A DNA stretch of 64,000 nucleotides from Acanthosoma haemorrhoidale (taxonomy: Eukaryota; Arthropoda; Insecta; Hemiptera; Acanthosomatidae). The notes beneath the pieces were generated by a model that was not told the DNA's origin, ran no database searches, and saw nothing but the letters and a program-made list of their open reading frames with translations. A program made the translations under genes and the position numbers. The stretch lies in the NCBI GenBank assembly GCA_930367205.1, contig OV884011.1:171875226-171939225 (forward strand). Reading direction: 5' to 3'. Positions 45,024 through 59,000 of this stretch are shown here, in pieces. Each line of letters opens with the position of its first letter. Positions within the stretch are counted from its first letter, which is position 1.

Positions 45024-45650
45024 CTCTATTGTGCTATAGTTAAAATCTGCCTTATAAGGCAATAAGTAATTAAGATAAATGCTCTCATTCTTCCATATTT
45101 ACAATTCATCATTCACTCGCTCATTCATACAATATTTACAGACAGCCCAGAGGCCTCCCAAGTCCACATGCGAAGAGAAAGGGGATTCTTGGGAAGTCCC
45201 CCACGCTCCTCTGTCAGCCGCGTCACCGGATACTAGCCAGTGGAAGCTGACCAAGAGCGCGAGAGCCACAAACGCTCAGGACATGATTGGAGAAACTGGC
45301 CGTTGCCAGGACTCACTGTCACGCGATTATAGCAGGTCACGAGGCCACTGCCGTTTCAGTCTCCGAGGGGGATTATAGGGATGAGTGGCGCAGTGCAATG
45401 ACTGTGCTACAGGATTAGCGTGGCTGGAAAGGCTACTGTGGAATTTCATAAACTTGGAAGGGATGAGTTCTAGAATGTAGGGTATATTAAGGTCGTTATG
45501 AAGGGTTTTGTTGCTGATATAATAAGGGGCATTTACTATTGTTCTCAGGACTTTTGATTGAAAGGATTGGATACGCTTGATGTTCGACTTTTTTGCTGTC
45601 CCCCATAGCTCTATTCCGTATGTCCAGATTGGTTTAAGTTCACAACCAAA
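45024..45650 (-). mobile_element. LINE-A 3' end, copy 2
   Basis: The reverse complement matches the 55095-56096 copy and the 13839-14284 copy: TACGGAATAGAGCTATGGGGG, then TCAAGCGTATCCAATCC, AGTCCTGAGAACAATAGTAA, and the CAGTGGCCTCGTGACCTGCT block, followed by the 3' untranslated region. It contains the roughly 130-base 3' segment that copy 1 lacks (about 45160-45290). The coding part is the reverse transcriptase C-terminus, with small indels. The 3' end merges into AT-rich DNA near 45005-45024 without a clean A tract. The frame at 45079-45378 (+) is an antisense shadow. Confidence 0.85.
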
Positions 45651-48600
45651 TCTAGTAATGATTTTATGATGGCTTTATTAGTCCTAGTATGTTAGCTTGT
45701 AATTCACGTAATATAAGTAATAATAAATTTTTATATGTTTATACTAAGTTTTTAAATTTTTTCATAAATCCTGGGAATATAACGAGAGAAGGTATTTTCA
45801 ATTTTATACTGTTACGCAATGCATACACAGTTTAAACGAAACAAACTAACATAATCGTTCTTGGTTAAGCATAAAACACACATTGAAGTACAATGAGAAT
45901 AGATTTCAATTTATGAAAATTACAAACCTGATCGCAAAAACTCAATAATGCTGGTTTTTAGTTAGTTAACTATGCGAGCAATATTTTGGAGTAATGGATT
46001 CTTGCTAACTTTATGTGTCTATGAATTTTGTAGTTAATGCTTTTAAAATACTTATCTAAAGTTTGATCCCCTTTGAATAGGTCGTGCAACTGAACTATTA
46101 CTCTGTACCTTGGTTTGTCATATATTATTTTTATGAGATTGTTTTGGATTATTTGAATAAGAAATTTAGTAAGCTCCTCTAGGCTCCCTTTAAATCAGTG
46201 AATCACGCAAGTCATATGGGTGGCCCCCTTTGGATAAATGGTTTCTTCTCATCCGGTTGTGACTGGGACATCTAGAGCAAGATAAGTAAAAGAAGGGTGG
46301 TCAGCTGTTCAAGTATTGAACACACGGATGTTATTGATGAACTGCGGCTGCAAGGAATTAATTCAATTTAATAAATTTATTCCAAGCAAGTGTTAATCGA
46401 AAAATTTCGATTAGATACAAAAAATATATTGGTGGTTTCATATTACGTAAGTTAAATTCTAACACAATATTTAAAACCTAACGCAAAAAATAACGACTAT
46501 TGAAAGAACTCTAGACATATAATTGGTTTAGATTCAATGTTTACCAATGCTTAAATATCTTCTTTAAATTATTCTCCTAGCAGTCCCTCAGATGTGTGTA
46601 CATAAAGGACCCGAGTGAGCACAGTAGCGAGAACAAAGCTCCGGGCACCGATGAGGCCAACCGGGAGCCCAGGTAGCACCCCAGCCCCACCGGCCTGGTA
46701 GGCTGACATGAATTTTTGTTTTAAGGACATGACTAGTCTCTTTTAATTTTAAGTTACGGATTAGAACCTGCATAGAAAGTGTCATATTTTTCTCACGTTC
46801 CATTTTTCCCTCTCCGATAGATGAAATTGCTTATTAAACAAACAAGTGGTTTCCAATTTTGAGAGGATGTTTCAAAAATTTTTACCCAAAATTCTATCTA
46901 TTAATACTGCCTAAATATGATTTTCGAGCTCAATAATTGATTTTGTTAATGTTTAGTGATAAAACAACAGAATAACACTTAACCTTTCTTCCGTCTTGAA
47001 TGTTAAGGGTAAATTAAATGAAAGGAAACTTATGTAAACAACCCCAAACGTATCTAATTGTAAGGCTTGATATAATCTATTGTGGGTAATATAATACAAA
47101 TGTTGCGACATCAACATCTCACAATAAATGCCTACAATCAGAATCTATTGACATAGCGCAATCTAGAAAGTCCTATTATAATAGCACACGCTGTGTGTTG
47201 CAGAGATTGTTTTTAAATGAATAAGGATTCATTAATTTCGTTTTACTTCGTTATGTCAGAGAGAAATTCTTCGCTCGTTTTATGTAACTTCCCTAAGTAA
47301 AAAAAAAATGTTAAATAATTTTGTATTAATTACTTATACATAAAAAAAATTTCGAAACAAGTATTAAAAGGAAAAAAAATGCGTTTTTAGAAAGCTAAGT
47401 AATTCAAATGTTTGAAATAATAAAACAAATAGCCGACACACTTTTAACTTTTTAAAACTAGTGCATCTATACTTTTTACTGGAGTTTTTTAAAAAAAATC
47501 TAGTTAACACGAAAGAAAAAGTATTTAGTTTACCATAACGCGTTAGGAATTATAAATAAGAAAACAAACTGGAAATCTTTCTGAATGTACAAAACTATTT
47601 AAATATGTAAAGTCGTACATGTTTTGCCAAAAAAAAAACAGCACTTTCAGTTAGGCGTTACCTGCAAAAGCTGCGAATACATAAAATAAAATGTTTTCCG
47701 CATAAATGTCGTGAGAAAACCAAAACAATTTTGGTATGAAACATTCCCGACTTAGATAACAAAAATTATAATTGTATTTACTTAACGCCACTGTAGATAT
47801 TTATGTAACATTTTTATATTACGAAAATGTTTTACAGAAAAGTCTGATGTCTCACCAATAAATAAAATATGAATTAATTCATTAAAAAAGTTTAGGTTTT
47901 AGCAGGTCAAACTTCCTCAGGATAAATAAATAGCAAATATCAAAACCTTGAAACAACTTAGGTATATTTAATGCAGTCAACAATTAACAAATAAAAATTA
48001 TTAAATCAAAGTCAGCACAAGAGTTATAATTTACTAGTTTCCTCCTTTACTTTTTGTTTTTTCAGAGAGTAATACTGAAGTTTTTTTTTTATTAAATATA
48101 AAAAAACTAATTCAAAATGTATTCATTACATTCCTTGAATATTTTTTAAATTGAAGGCTAGTTGAATTTTGACACCAAAGGGAATAGTTGTCCTGTGTTG
48201 AAAACTATGTAATACACGCAGCAATGGACATGATGGATTGAAAATGAACCTATTTTATATGATATTTTAGTATTTAGGTGCTGGTTGACTTCTTGAAATT
48301 AATTATTTATCACAAAAACGCTTCAAAAATACTTAATAGAAAAAAAAATTGTATTTGCATGTATCACCTAGCTTCTAATATATTACAGTACTAGTGAACA
48401 AAATATATAATTATGCAAAAAAATAATGGAATAATTATATCGACAATCTCCGCCATCGTTCCATGAAATATTGTCCGCCATTTTCATTTCTAGTCATTTT
48501 CCCTAGTGGCCATCTCACTTTCGTCACACTGTCTCCATTTTTTTTTGTCATTGTGTACTTGGTTGCCATGTTTTAGATCGGTTCTTAGCTGCCAAGCCAC

Positions 48601-49653
48601 ATTTTATATGACATAATTATGAGGGAACCAAAACACAAGTCATTTGGTTTTAATTTTTTGTGGCTTATTTTCATTCGCTATTGACTGTTTCCTTGACTTA
48701 TTTCCAATCCATTCGCTATTAAGCTAATATTTATAAGGTTGTACCCCACGACATGTCACATGTAAACATATTAATTGAAGATAATACTTTTTTTTCAATT
48801 TTCCACTGAGATAATTTCTCTGTAAGTTGGATATATCTTTTTGAGAGTTTAATTATTTTGATACTCCTTATTCAACTATGGTAACTCAGTGAACATGTTC
48901 AGCCAAAAAACTGAAACAAATGTTCATAAATTCATTTTATTTTATATATATTAGGAGTTATGATATAGGGTGTCAATGTAACCGGTATAATTATCAGTTT
49001 AAGTATAAGTACTTTGGCTGTCGGATAAAAACAAAGTTAAAATAATAATGTAACATTGATATTGAATATATCACCAGTATATTACTAACAATCATGTACT
49101 AATTTTCAACGCCTGGGTTTAATTTTTCTCTAGCCCCAAACATCATGTAAATGCTTCTAAATATTATTATTTTTAGCCATTTATACCATTTATACCCGTG
49201 ATTTAGTTTGAGGCGAGCCATTATATACAGAGACATGGGTTCCATTCACGGATTCCTCCTAACGTTTTTTTCTTAGGGTGTTGGACCTGATCTGAAGTCA
49301 TTCAGGGTCAAATCGGAGTAGATAAGTAGCCGATTGAATAAACTTTTACCGGACCGGGCTTAGAAAGGATAAATAATATTTGAGAGGTATTAGCCGAGTT
49401 TCGACCACGCTAGGGTCTCAAGATGTGGTGAAGAATGGTTCAATGGAACCATCTGGACGGGAGGCGTGAGGTATGTATCTAAAGGAAGGGTAAGGTTCAA
49501 CCCCTTCTTGGAAGCAGGTACATACGAGTGCATGTAAGGGGTGGGTAGGAAGACCCTTTACAACCAAAAAATAAAAAAAGAAAAGGGGAAAAAGGCGGAG
49601 AAAAATTACAGATTATATATTATACATGAATGAGCAATTATTAATTAATTAAA

Positions 49654-49716
49654 TAATTATTTGAGTAATGAACACAAGTTTAATTAATTATTTGAATAAT
49701 GAACACAAGTTTAATT
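49654..49716. repeat. Two-unit tandem repeat, about 31 bp unit
   Basis: The unit TAATTATTTG(A/G)(G/A)TAATGAACACAAGTTTAAT occurs twice in a row with one or two differences, within a TTAATTAA-rich stretch. It is non-coding. Confidence 0.75.
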
Positions 49717-50308
49717 AATTAATACATTTAATTAGTATAACATGTTTGATTTGTAGTTGGAATTGTTTCATGCCGTCAGGAGTTCTTGTTTTGCGGCAAA
49801 AAAAAAATATGACATGTGCAAATAAGTTAAAATAAAATAAAACAAAAATTATTGTGAAAAATAATTGCGGAAAAAATGAAAGGAAGTAAATTGAAGAAAT
49901 ACTGACAAAGTTTTTGTGGTCCGTAATGTAAATGGTTGAAAGGAGAGAGAGAGGGGGAGGGGCGATTCCGGCGGAAATTTGTTGAGTTTGGTGCAACAGA
50001 AAAATACATAAAAATAAAGGACTTTAATCCTGATTTTCACGATACACATGATACTGATGATACTCGTTGATACGTATGTATAACATAATTCGAGGCTTGA
50101 CTTTTAGGAGGTGCATATCCATCACCCTGCTGGCCCACTCGATTTTCCGGCAAGCACATATAATAATTAATTAAAAAAAAAAAATTTAAAACCCGGTTCT
50201 CATCAGCTTCGTTGATCTCGCTTGGTTATCTGCTCTTATCAGCTTAATTAATCTCTGGTCCAGAAGATTAAACTGATTTTTGGGAAATGACGGTTGCAGT
50301 ACTTGCAT

Positions 50309-50455
50309 TAGTACCTCCGGGAACGGCCCATATAAAAAAAAAAAAAAACCCACACGCAATAAAAACATTAATTGGTTGAACGAATCAATAATTAATTAAA
50401 TTAATTAATTATTCAGGGTTTCCTTTTATATGGCTTGTTCTCGGAGGTACTGAAA
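50309..50455. repeat. Fold-back inverted repeat, arms about 30 bp
   Basis: The left arm TAGTACCTCCGGGAACGGCC running into CATATAAAA (about 50309-50338) pairs with the right arm TTTTATATGGCTTGTTCTCG running into GAGGTACTGA (about 50426-50455), with roughly three mismatches. The loop of about 87 bases contains an A run and TTAATTAA repeats. It may be the ends of a small deleted transposon or a fold-back element. Confidence 0.7.
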
Positions 50456-51297
50456 TACCGGATCAGCCCGCGACAGAGGTAGAGCCTATATCTGCCTACT
50501 ATGGTTGAGGCATCCGTTGGACTTTTTTTATTGTTCATAAAACTTTGGATTGTTAATAGATTTTAGCAAATGACTTGTTTTGGTTTCTTAGAACATCGCT
50601 TAGTTTTAGATTTATTAATTGGTATGTTATTACGTATTAAATATAAACCATGCCTTAGTGAATGTTTTAGTATTTAAATTCGTATTACTAGTATTTATAT
50701 AAATATACCGAAACATCAGAGTTGACTATTAGGGAAGATGTTCATTGCTTTTTCCTATTTTGTATTCTAAATGTGCGTATTAAGAATCACAAACTAGGAT
50801 CATATAATCAATAAAGTATCATATATCATTATATTACTGATAAAAGTATCATATATCAAGTGAAACTACCAACTGGTATTCTCTGAATAACTTGCTTATA
50901 TATTCTTAGCTGTTGATTTCCTTCTTAAGACCAACTCAAATCAGTCAAAGCTATATGTAAGAGTTGGTAGACTTGTTGATTGCCTTAGCTGATTATTAAC
51001 ATCCGTTATTAATTAATAATTTTAGAGTAAAACATAATTTAAAGTAATTCAATTTTCCCAACTTGTTTGGTATCATTTCTTGTTATTATTTTGATAACAT
51101 TTCATTGTTATCCAAATAATAAATAAAATCTTAAAAATAAATTTTTACCATTAATAATCGTTTTGTGGAATATATCTGATTTCAATTTAAATTTAAAACC
51201 ATATTTTATGGTTTATAAAAGTTTTATTTTTTTTTTATTTTATATTATGATACTTTCTTTTGATATTTATAGTGTTATAATACTTTTAATGATTAGT

Positions 51298-51900
51298 TCT
51301 GGATGGATCCTACCCATCCGTAACCTTGCATTCAATTCCGCTTCCGAAGTCCAATAATGTTTTAACTCGGGTTTTCATTTAGACTAAAGACTAACTGAAC
51401 CCTCATACAAGACATAAAAGACAATAATTGAGCAGGTGGCTTGGAGAGTAATTAACAGAAAATCTAACCTCTCACTAGAAAACAATCTTTACACGCACAA
51501 ATAGCTGCCAAACTAATTTGGACGAATCTAAACATTCCACTCCAAAGTACTCAGAACTGTACTCAACGCATTATTACATTACAAACTCACCCCTTCACAG
51601 AGATCTCCATGTGCCAACATTCCTCAAACTTGTACCCTCAAGATTTTATGAATTTCACAAAAGCCTATCTGCTCATCCAAATCTTCCAACTCCTTAACCA
51701 GTAACAATTTCTTACGATACCCCTCTTCATCTGTAAGGATAGTGGCCTCAATATCTATTGTAAATAGACATTGATGTGACAAGTCACGGGGTTGGCGCTG
51801 GCCAGCTTCTCCACTCCTAAGGGCGTCATTGGCTCTTTTACCCTCTCTCTGGTCTTTGCATCAGTTCTTATAACTAAGAACTTGATTTTAATATAAATGA
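51298..51900 (+). mobile_element. Old LINE 3' end related to LINE-A, decayed
   Basis: Translated pieces in several frames follow the LINE-A ORF2 C-terminus: a GFHLD-like block after the word TCAATTCCGCTTCCGAAGTC, then a leucine/threonine region, VLRTVLN-like wording at about 51546-51570, RDLHVPTFLKLVPSRFYEFH (51599-51660), and HPNLP (about 51673). The PSRFYEFHKS/HPN order matches PSKFMKFHNS/HPN in the 13839 copy. The 3' untranslated part keeps GGCCAGCTTCTCCACTCC. Many indels and stops make it older than the other copies. No poly(A) tail is left. Confidence 0.65.
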
Positions 51901-54900
51901 TGAACTGTTTAAAGCACTTGTGACACTCAGTGGGTAAGTTCATTTATCTATTAAACTTTCACGTGTTTTTTCTCTAACTCTAATTCATTTACTTTGAATG
52001 TACCTTACAAAACATTTGTAACAATTTCCTGTCTTTACCTGATCCTTATTTTATAATATATACTACTTGTTTATATAATATAAGTGCTAAATTTTTTTTT
52101 GAATGCTGATAAGAAAGTCCAGAAAAAAATCGTACTGTTATAACTAAGTTTTTTTGAGCACAAGTGCTTTTAGCATCTCTCATCATTTTCAGTTGCTAAT
52201 AACGCTAGGCAATAGGACGGTGTCAGGCCTCCTTCTAGAATAACATTTAGACAAATTAGCCCTATTTTTATAATAATGAAAATCGCAATATTTAAAGTAC
52301 AATCTAAGGAATTTAATTTGTTCAAACGATACTTTTTTGTTCCTATGGTCTTCTTAGGGCTACCTGTATTTCAAGATCTGGAAGCGTTATGGCGTTGGAG
52401 GAGATGGAGAGTCAGGCAGTAGTTTTGGACTTCATTTATACGAGGTAAGCAACCCACCTAATCATGCCATTTGTTCAAAACAATTTAGAATTGTTTGGAA
52501 ATTAAGATATGCCAGAGACCTAGGTCATTAAATCTACATCATTAAATTAACATTTATATAATAAAATAGTCTATTCTATATAATAAAATAATTAATTTGC
52601 ATAATGTTTAACTGTTATAGAATTTTATATTAATTAGTATGTAATTTCAAATTATCTTTAAATGTAAATTATTCTTTGTTTTGCGAAGAATGGTTTACAT
52701 TTGTTGCAAATGTTTTGTTGGTGGAGATTGTTGGATAAAGATAGAACGGAGAATTACTAGACTGTAAAATATAAATGTTCATTATGTATACTATATTTTG
52801 TTTTATTTTTTATGACTTGCTTCTTATAATATGATATTATTTTGAAAGTATGTTTCCTTGAATGATTTTCAGTTCATTTATGATGTTGGCCATGCTAATT
52901 GCTTTTGTATCTAAATAATATTGGTAAATTCGAGCCTCGTTTAAGAAAGAAAATTAGATACCATCAAATCGCGTGACACATTTTTGTGAGTATGGTGGAT
53001 GATAAAGCTCAGGATGTTTTATATTATCCTGGGGGAGGGGATCAGATTTATTAAATTATTTTTTTTTAGCATGGAGGTAACCTCGCCTCCAGGATAATTT
53101 ATTTGAATCGGCAGAGTATGGTGATCGCCTGTAGGTAAGTAGGCTGTACCCATAAATATAAGGTAAAACCACACAGCATATTATATTGCTACTATTTCTT
53201 ATAATTGCTTAAGTATAGTATAATAAAAGGGTAAACTTTCGAAAGCACTAGCGAAAGTTAACAGGTTCGTTTATTACTATAATATATCAATTAATAAAAT
53301 GTAAAATGGGTATATAGGGCATTAGCTGATAACCAACAGTGTAAATAAATCCTATTGAGATATTCTTATAAAACAACCATAACCTGTTCTGCTGACTTAT
53401 TAGTTATATTATTTTTTATTAGTTATATGGCCAGCAACTAAAGAGGCGATGGTGAATTTTTCCGTTAACGATTTAGTTATCTATTACAAATAAAGACTTC
53501 AATTATCAAAACGTTTCGTTATAGTTGATTTTGTGTTGATTTATTTTAAATATATTTATTAGTCAGTAATTCGGTCAAACTGTTTAAAAGTTCAGTGCTG
53601 AAACCTATAATGATTTTATTATCAGTGATTGTTATAAGTTTAATCGATTTAAAATAAGTATTTTTGACAAGTGGAAAAACACAGAAACCGTTGTGGTTTT
53701 TGATTGGGTAAGTTGATAAAAAATATTTTCGTATTTCTATCAAACTGTGGATCAAAATCCTAGCAGAGTAGCAAGAACATTCCAGGATCTAGACAATGTT
53801 TGGAAGAAACCACTTAATGTATGCAACATTCTAGAAACGATCACTTGTCAAGAAACAGTTCCAGAGATAATCACGGACCGTGCAACTGTTCATGGACGAC
53901 AGACAGTTGTAAATTTAGTGATTTAGATCAATTTCTTTCTTAAATCATAAACATTATTGATAGCAGTAAAAGCAGATTGGTGATACTTAAAAGAATTCTG
54001 CCTACTAATAATTTTTATACTGTAGAGTTTATTATGATAGTTATACGGATTTGCGGAATTTTATAGTTAGTTCGAAATTTTGTTTTGTTTTGAGAAAATG
54101 GTTGCTTCTGATTTACTGGGATTCACTTTGGGATTCCACCTATGATTTATAATACTTTTGTATCTGTTTTGTTTGTCTTATGAGCTGTGTATAATATTAT
54201 GTTTGAACTTGTTATGTTTTGACAAATCAGTGGTATATGAGCGAAATATACACATACAGCATACAGAAGACCTACTAGAGCTTTGAGAATAGAATATGAG
54301 TTTTGATGATCAACAATAATGATTCCAGATTCAAAAGGAAAATATTCATGATGAAAATAACAAGTCCAGGAAAACGGAATTTAATGAGCATAAGAAATAA
54401 GCGATTATGCCTTCCAAGCTTCAAGTTAGCTGTTCAGTATTGAAGTGATGGTACACTATGCTGAATTATCTCTATTTCTTGACCTTTCAGCTGATGTAAC
54501 ATGGATCACGATATATTTCGTCAACACTTCAAGTAGCCGAAAGTTCCTCGACGTTTCTTTAGGGAATATAGTACTTAATGATTTCGCAGCTTATTTTATT
54601 TTTGTACGTATCTTGATGACTGGCCTACTATCCTGGCCAAGCGCTTCTGTTGTGAGTACGGGATTCAGTTCAGTTCTAACATTCAAAAGTAACTAGGAGG
54701 GAGGCTGAGGCAACTGCTTTAATTCGCAACGATAACTTTTAATCGAAAGCATTTCGTGTATAAATTTTGAATGAAGCTTTAGTCTTGCCGAAGGTACTAT
54801 AAAATATATTAACGGTTGCAGCGACAAATTCATATATAGTATTATACAAGATAAATGTGCAAATCATAGGGTCCTGAGCGTCTGTGGTTCTCTTTCCCTC

Positions 54901-55094
54901 TCACGAGTCCTCGACAGATTGCGAAATGTCTGGAGTGGGCAGGATTTGTACGAATATATTGTATAAATGGAATCGTACATAGGTATGAATGACTTCGTAC
55001 ATACTTTTTTTAATAATGCTTTATAAGCAAATTATAATTATCTAATAAAGATCGTCAATGTCTAAAACTATTATTTAACAAGACTTATTTCTCA
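51901..55094. other. AT-rich stretch around an orphan exon
   Basis: Except for 52358-52444, nothing coding is supported. Frames at 53546-53755 (-) and 54445-54696 (+) show no motif. A GC-richer bit at 54870-54945 is unassigned. It may represent long introns of the gene that owns the orphan exon. Confidence 0.45.
52358..52444 (+). CDS. Orphan internal exon, 29 codons
   Basis: An 87-base, stop-free, GC-richer segment lies between a strong acceptor (pyrimidine-rich ...TCTTCTTAG, AG at 52356-52357) and a strong donor (GAG|GTAAGC, GT at 52445). It is phase 0 at both ends and encodes GYLYFKIWKRYGVGGDGE followed by SGSSFGLHLYE. The other frames contain stops. Aromatic and basic residues followed by a Gly/Ser linker look like real protein sequence, but I do not recognise the family. 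No neighbouring exon could be tied to it within the window, so the host gene must have long introns, or this is a surviving exon of a lost gene. Confidence 0.5.
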
Positions 55095-56096
55095 AAAATA
55101 AACTGCAGTCCTGTCATCCCTTCCAGAACCCAATATAGCACCCCAAAACCTTTAAAAACGCCTTGATGAGATCGAGTATTGGTGCAATCAATGGTGGATC
55201 AAAGTTAATTAAGCAAAATGTTCCCACATTACCTTCACCCTTTGTCGCAAGTGTTGCCCACTAGTTTATTTTAATTCTATTCCTTTCCCTGTATCCGAGA
55301 CAGTACGGTACTTAGGTTTCCATCTCGACAAACGACTGACCTGGAACCTACATACAAGACTAATAAGACAAGTAATAAACAGACGCTTTGGGCAACTGTA
55401 CAGACTACTTTGAAGGACATCCCATCTCTCAATAGAAAATAAACTACTTATTTACAAATTTATACTGAAGCCAATTTTAACATACGGACTAGAGCTATGG
55501 GGGACAGCAAAAAAGTGTAACATCAAGCGTATATAATCCTTTCAATCAAAAGTCCTGAGAACAATAGTAAATGCCCCTTATTACGTCAGCAATAAAATCC
55601 TTCATAATGATCTTAATATACCCTACATTCTTACAACTCATATACTATACAACTCATCCCTTCCAAGTTCATAAAATTCCATAATAACCTATCCAACCAC
55701 CCTAATCCCGTAGCAGAGTCATTGAACTGCACCACTCATCCCTACAATCTTCCACGGAGACTAAAACGGCAGTGACCTCGTGACCTGCTATAAATACGTG
55801 ACAGTAGGAGTCTAGGAAATGGTCAGCTTCTCCAATCATGTCATGAGCTCTCGTGCTCTTGGTCAGCCTCCACTGGCTCGCATCCGGTGACCCGCCTGAC
55901 GGAGGAGCGTGGAGGACTTCCCAAGACTCCACTTCCTCCTTGGAGGGAGGTCACAACCATGTGGACTTGGGAGGTCTCTGGACTGTTTGTAAATTCTGTA
56001 TGAATGAGCGAGTGAATGAAATTGTAAATGTGGTATGAATGAGATCATTTTTCACAATTACTTATTGCTTAATGAGGCAGATTGTAATTTTATCAG
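55095..56096 (+). mobile_element. LINE-A 3' end, copy 3 (longest)
   Basis: This is the longest copy of the LINE-A lineage, running from the reverse transcriptase palm end to the 3' end. Frames in order show ALDEIEYW-like wording, VSETVRYLGFHLDKRLTWNL (55293-55350), LLIYKFILKPILTYGLELWG (about 55445-55503), SFQSKVLRTIVNAPYYVS, and NDLNIPYIL. The C-terminal RRLKRQ-type block is changed here to RRLKRQ with stops nearby. The 3' untranslated part includes the CTTCTCCAATCATGTC word and the CGAGTGAATG word, and ends near AGGCAGATTGTAATTT without an A tract. Stops and a duplicated bit (ACAACTCATATACTATACAACTCAT at 55636) show decay. The endonuclease and catalytic centre are absent. Confidence 0.85.
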
Positions 56097-59000
56097 TGAA
56101 AGTGAAAGTTTTTATCGAACAAAATAACAAATCTTCCGTTTATCTACAAAATAGTGAGTTATATGGAATCGTTTTTCTGCGCCGGGCCAAATTTGTGTAG
56201 CTTCTCTGTGGCCACTAGTAAACTTTCTTAATTTTGAATTTTGAAATATACTGCATAATGTAAGATAATTAGTAAAAAATTCCTCTGTGGTGGAAGCCGC
56301 AAATGTTGCATTCAAAAAGAGAATTGTGCTAAAACGACTTTTATTTGTTCAATATTTTTTGAATAATTTGAGCTCAATAGGGTAAAACATATGATACTTT
56401 CCTTTCAAAGAATCATTTATAATCGAGATAGTCTGAACAATCACATCTTCCAATAGCCTTTAGATAATGGTTTACCGTTATGGTCACATTTTATCTGGGT
56501 TATATTGTATTGATCCAAAGAATAGCACTGAAAGGAATTTCAATTATATAATATAAAATTTTATATTATTAAAAATAATATAATGTTTTAATAAAATATG
56601 ATTACATTCAGTATGAATAAAAATGATGAAAAAGAACGACATTTATCTAATTGGATAACTATTAAAACTATTTCTTACCAATATATATCGAGATCATAAC
56701 ACCAAGTGCCCTAAGCCCCTTTGAGAGCTGTCGAAATCGGCTTACCAAAAACGTTTTTTTTGCACCCTCTCTTGGCTCCTTCGGTCTTTATTATGGTCAG
56801 TAAAGAATTTTATAGAATCAGGTTAATAATAATAATAATAAATTATCGCAGTTGTGTCCTTTAGTACTATTTAGTTGAACGTAAATTAGTTGTAAAAAAA
56901 GAAACCGGTAATTTGCCCAAAATCAGAGGTTCAAAGTTTTCCTTTCGCGGAAGCCACCTTTTAAAGTCAAAGAACTGAATGAGAATAAACCTTTTCCTTA
57001 GTTTCAAGGGAAATGGGGTTTTTGGTTGATTGTAGGGGAGGGGAGATTTTATCTAAGCAGGTAGCCATCGTGAGTGTTGCGGTCCCAGTCAGAAAGTGGA
57101 CTTTGCCTGATCGCAAATGTAGCGTTCTCGACACTGAAAGAGTTAAATGAAAGTTTAATAGTATGCGCTTTTCTATAAAGCGTGTTAGTTTGAATCCCCC
57201 ACCGGGTAGTTTACATTTTGTTTCTCCTGATCCACCAAAAATAAAAAGTGGGGTTCTATACGATATTATGTAAAATTTGCTTGCTGATGTATTAATATTT
57301 CAAGCTATCCACGTCCCATCACAAATGTGTGTATCTTCAGGCACAATAAAGATACCTACGTGGAGATGAGCTATAATCAATCAACGGAAACAACTTACTA
57401 TTCAACGACCCTGAAGTGGTCACATAGACACCATCAATGCTATGGTGAATGTTTTATTTATACCATTTAGGATATGATTGCATATTGTAGGACGGCGCGA
57501 GTCTTATGATCAGTATCCACAAATCTAAGGAAAATTGCGAATACCTTATTATTGCTCATAAAGTGGCGGAGGTAATTGAAAAGATGTAATGTTATGATGA
57601 AGCTGCAGTTCAATCGATGCATGAAAATGTCAAAAATACTGCGTTGACCGATAATCTTTACCCTTGAAAAGCATCTTCTTTTCTTACAAAAACTGTCCAT
57701 CTGTTCATTGTAGATTAAATCCAAACTGTTTATAATATTATACAACCCACAAGTGCCATTATTTCCTTATAAAAACCTGCATCATACAGGATAGTATAGG
57801 CTGAATTTACACCATCCTATGTAGATTCCTTAACAATTTTGATGCTATATAATAACATAACACCTGTCTACGGTAACTAGTGAAGCCATACCAATTTTGG
57901 AGGCAGTGGGATGGTCAAAACGAATCCAAATATCAGTTAGTGTTAATAATCGTGGTATCGATACCACCATTTTAGTCATCAATCATATAACGGTGACGGA
58001 GGTCTTACCCATATTTTATTATTATTAAACAGATCTACTATGCACTAAATAAACATTTGGAGATGATATAAGGCTTGCCAAATATTGTACAAAACTATCT
58101 TCTGCCATTCGATGAGTGACAGAAGAGTTGAACATTCGAAGCTGGGGGGGGGGTGATTTAGGGTAGGCAAATCTGTTGTTTAAAAAATAATTACATCGCA
58201 GGACTCAAAACTATCATTTTGTGGATTTCAGGTAGATTCATAATATTATACATAAATGAGCTCTATCGACGTAGTCGAAGGTTGAACGGTTGAAACTCTA
58301 AGAAATCGGATGCAGGTTGTTGAAACTAGCATGATGGATGTTTTAACTGATTACAAAATTTGTTTGAGACATAATAATGGCATAGTCTAGGAAACAAAAT
58401 GATATTTTGTTTGTTTTCGTACTGCTTCTAGGTTGTGCAGATGGTCTGCTCATATCGTGACTATGACTACTGCCACTCAACTATCACTTCCTGCGACGAA
58501 GGAGGCTTACGTAGGCTTTTGAGCTGCTTGGTGACCATTTAGCATAATTTGTACGCGATTGGTGATAGTGAGTGGTGAGCAATTGCAATCTCCAACCCTT
58601 GGAAGTAGCCCCATAATTTACCTTTTGACCCTGCATTCACAAGGTATATTTTGTGTTGGTTATCCGTGCTGGTATTATACCAGAGTAAGTAGGCGAAGAA
58701 GAAAGGGTGTAATTTACTTGTGAAAAAGTAGGTCCATGCCTTTATTAAAGACTGTATCAAAAAAATAGAAGTACTCGAGCATTAGACCTGTGGATCTCAT
58801 AGCGGTAAGCTTAAGGTAAGGCAGTTGTACAGGAGATGAGAAAATGGATATACTTGCTGACCTGCGGGTAGATGGGAGCTCTAAATTAAATTTTGGAACT
58901 GGTAAATTATTTTGTTAACTTTATTTTACAAACATTTTATTTTAGTTTTATTGTGTAAGTTGTTGGTATGTTTTTTCCTTCCATTTATTTATATATGATT

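Larger units (their letters stand above)
45651..51297. other. AT-rich non-coding stretch
   Basis: No gene is supported. A GC-rich patch at 46580-46720 encodes a chance-like - strand frame starting MSAYQAGGAGVLPGLPVG that may be repeat debris. A patch at 49200-49560 is also GC-richer and unassigned. Poly-A/T and TTAATTAA-rich stretches are common. Confidence 0.5.

Noticed and set aside
46588..46803. GC-rich - strand frame beginning MSAYQAGGAGVLP
   Set aside because: No signal, splice context or recognised family; it looks like repeat debris, and the evidence is too thin for a gene call.
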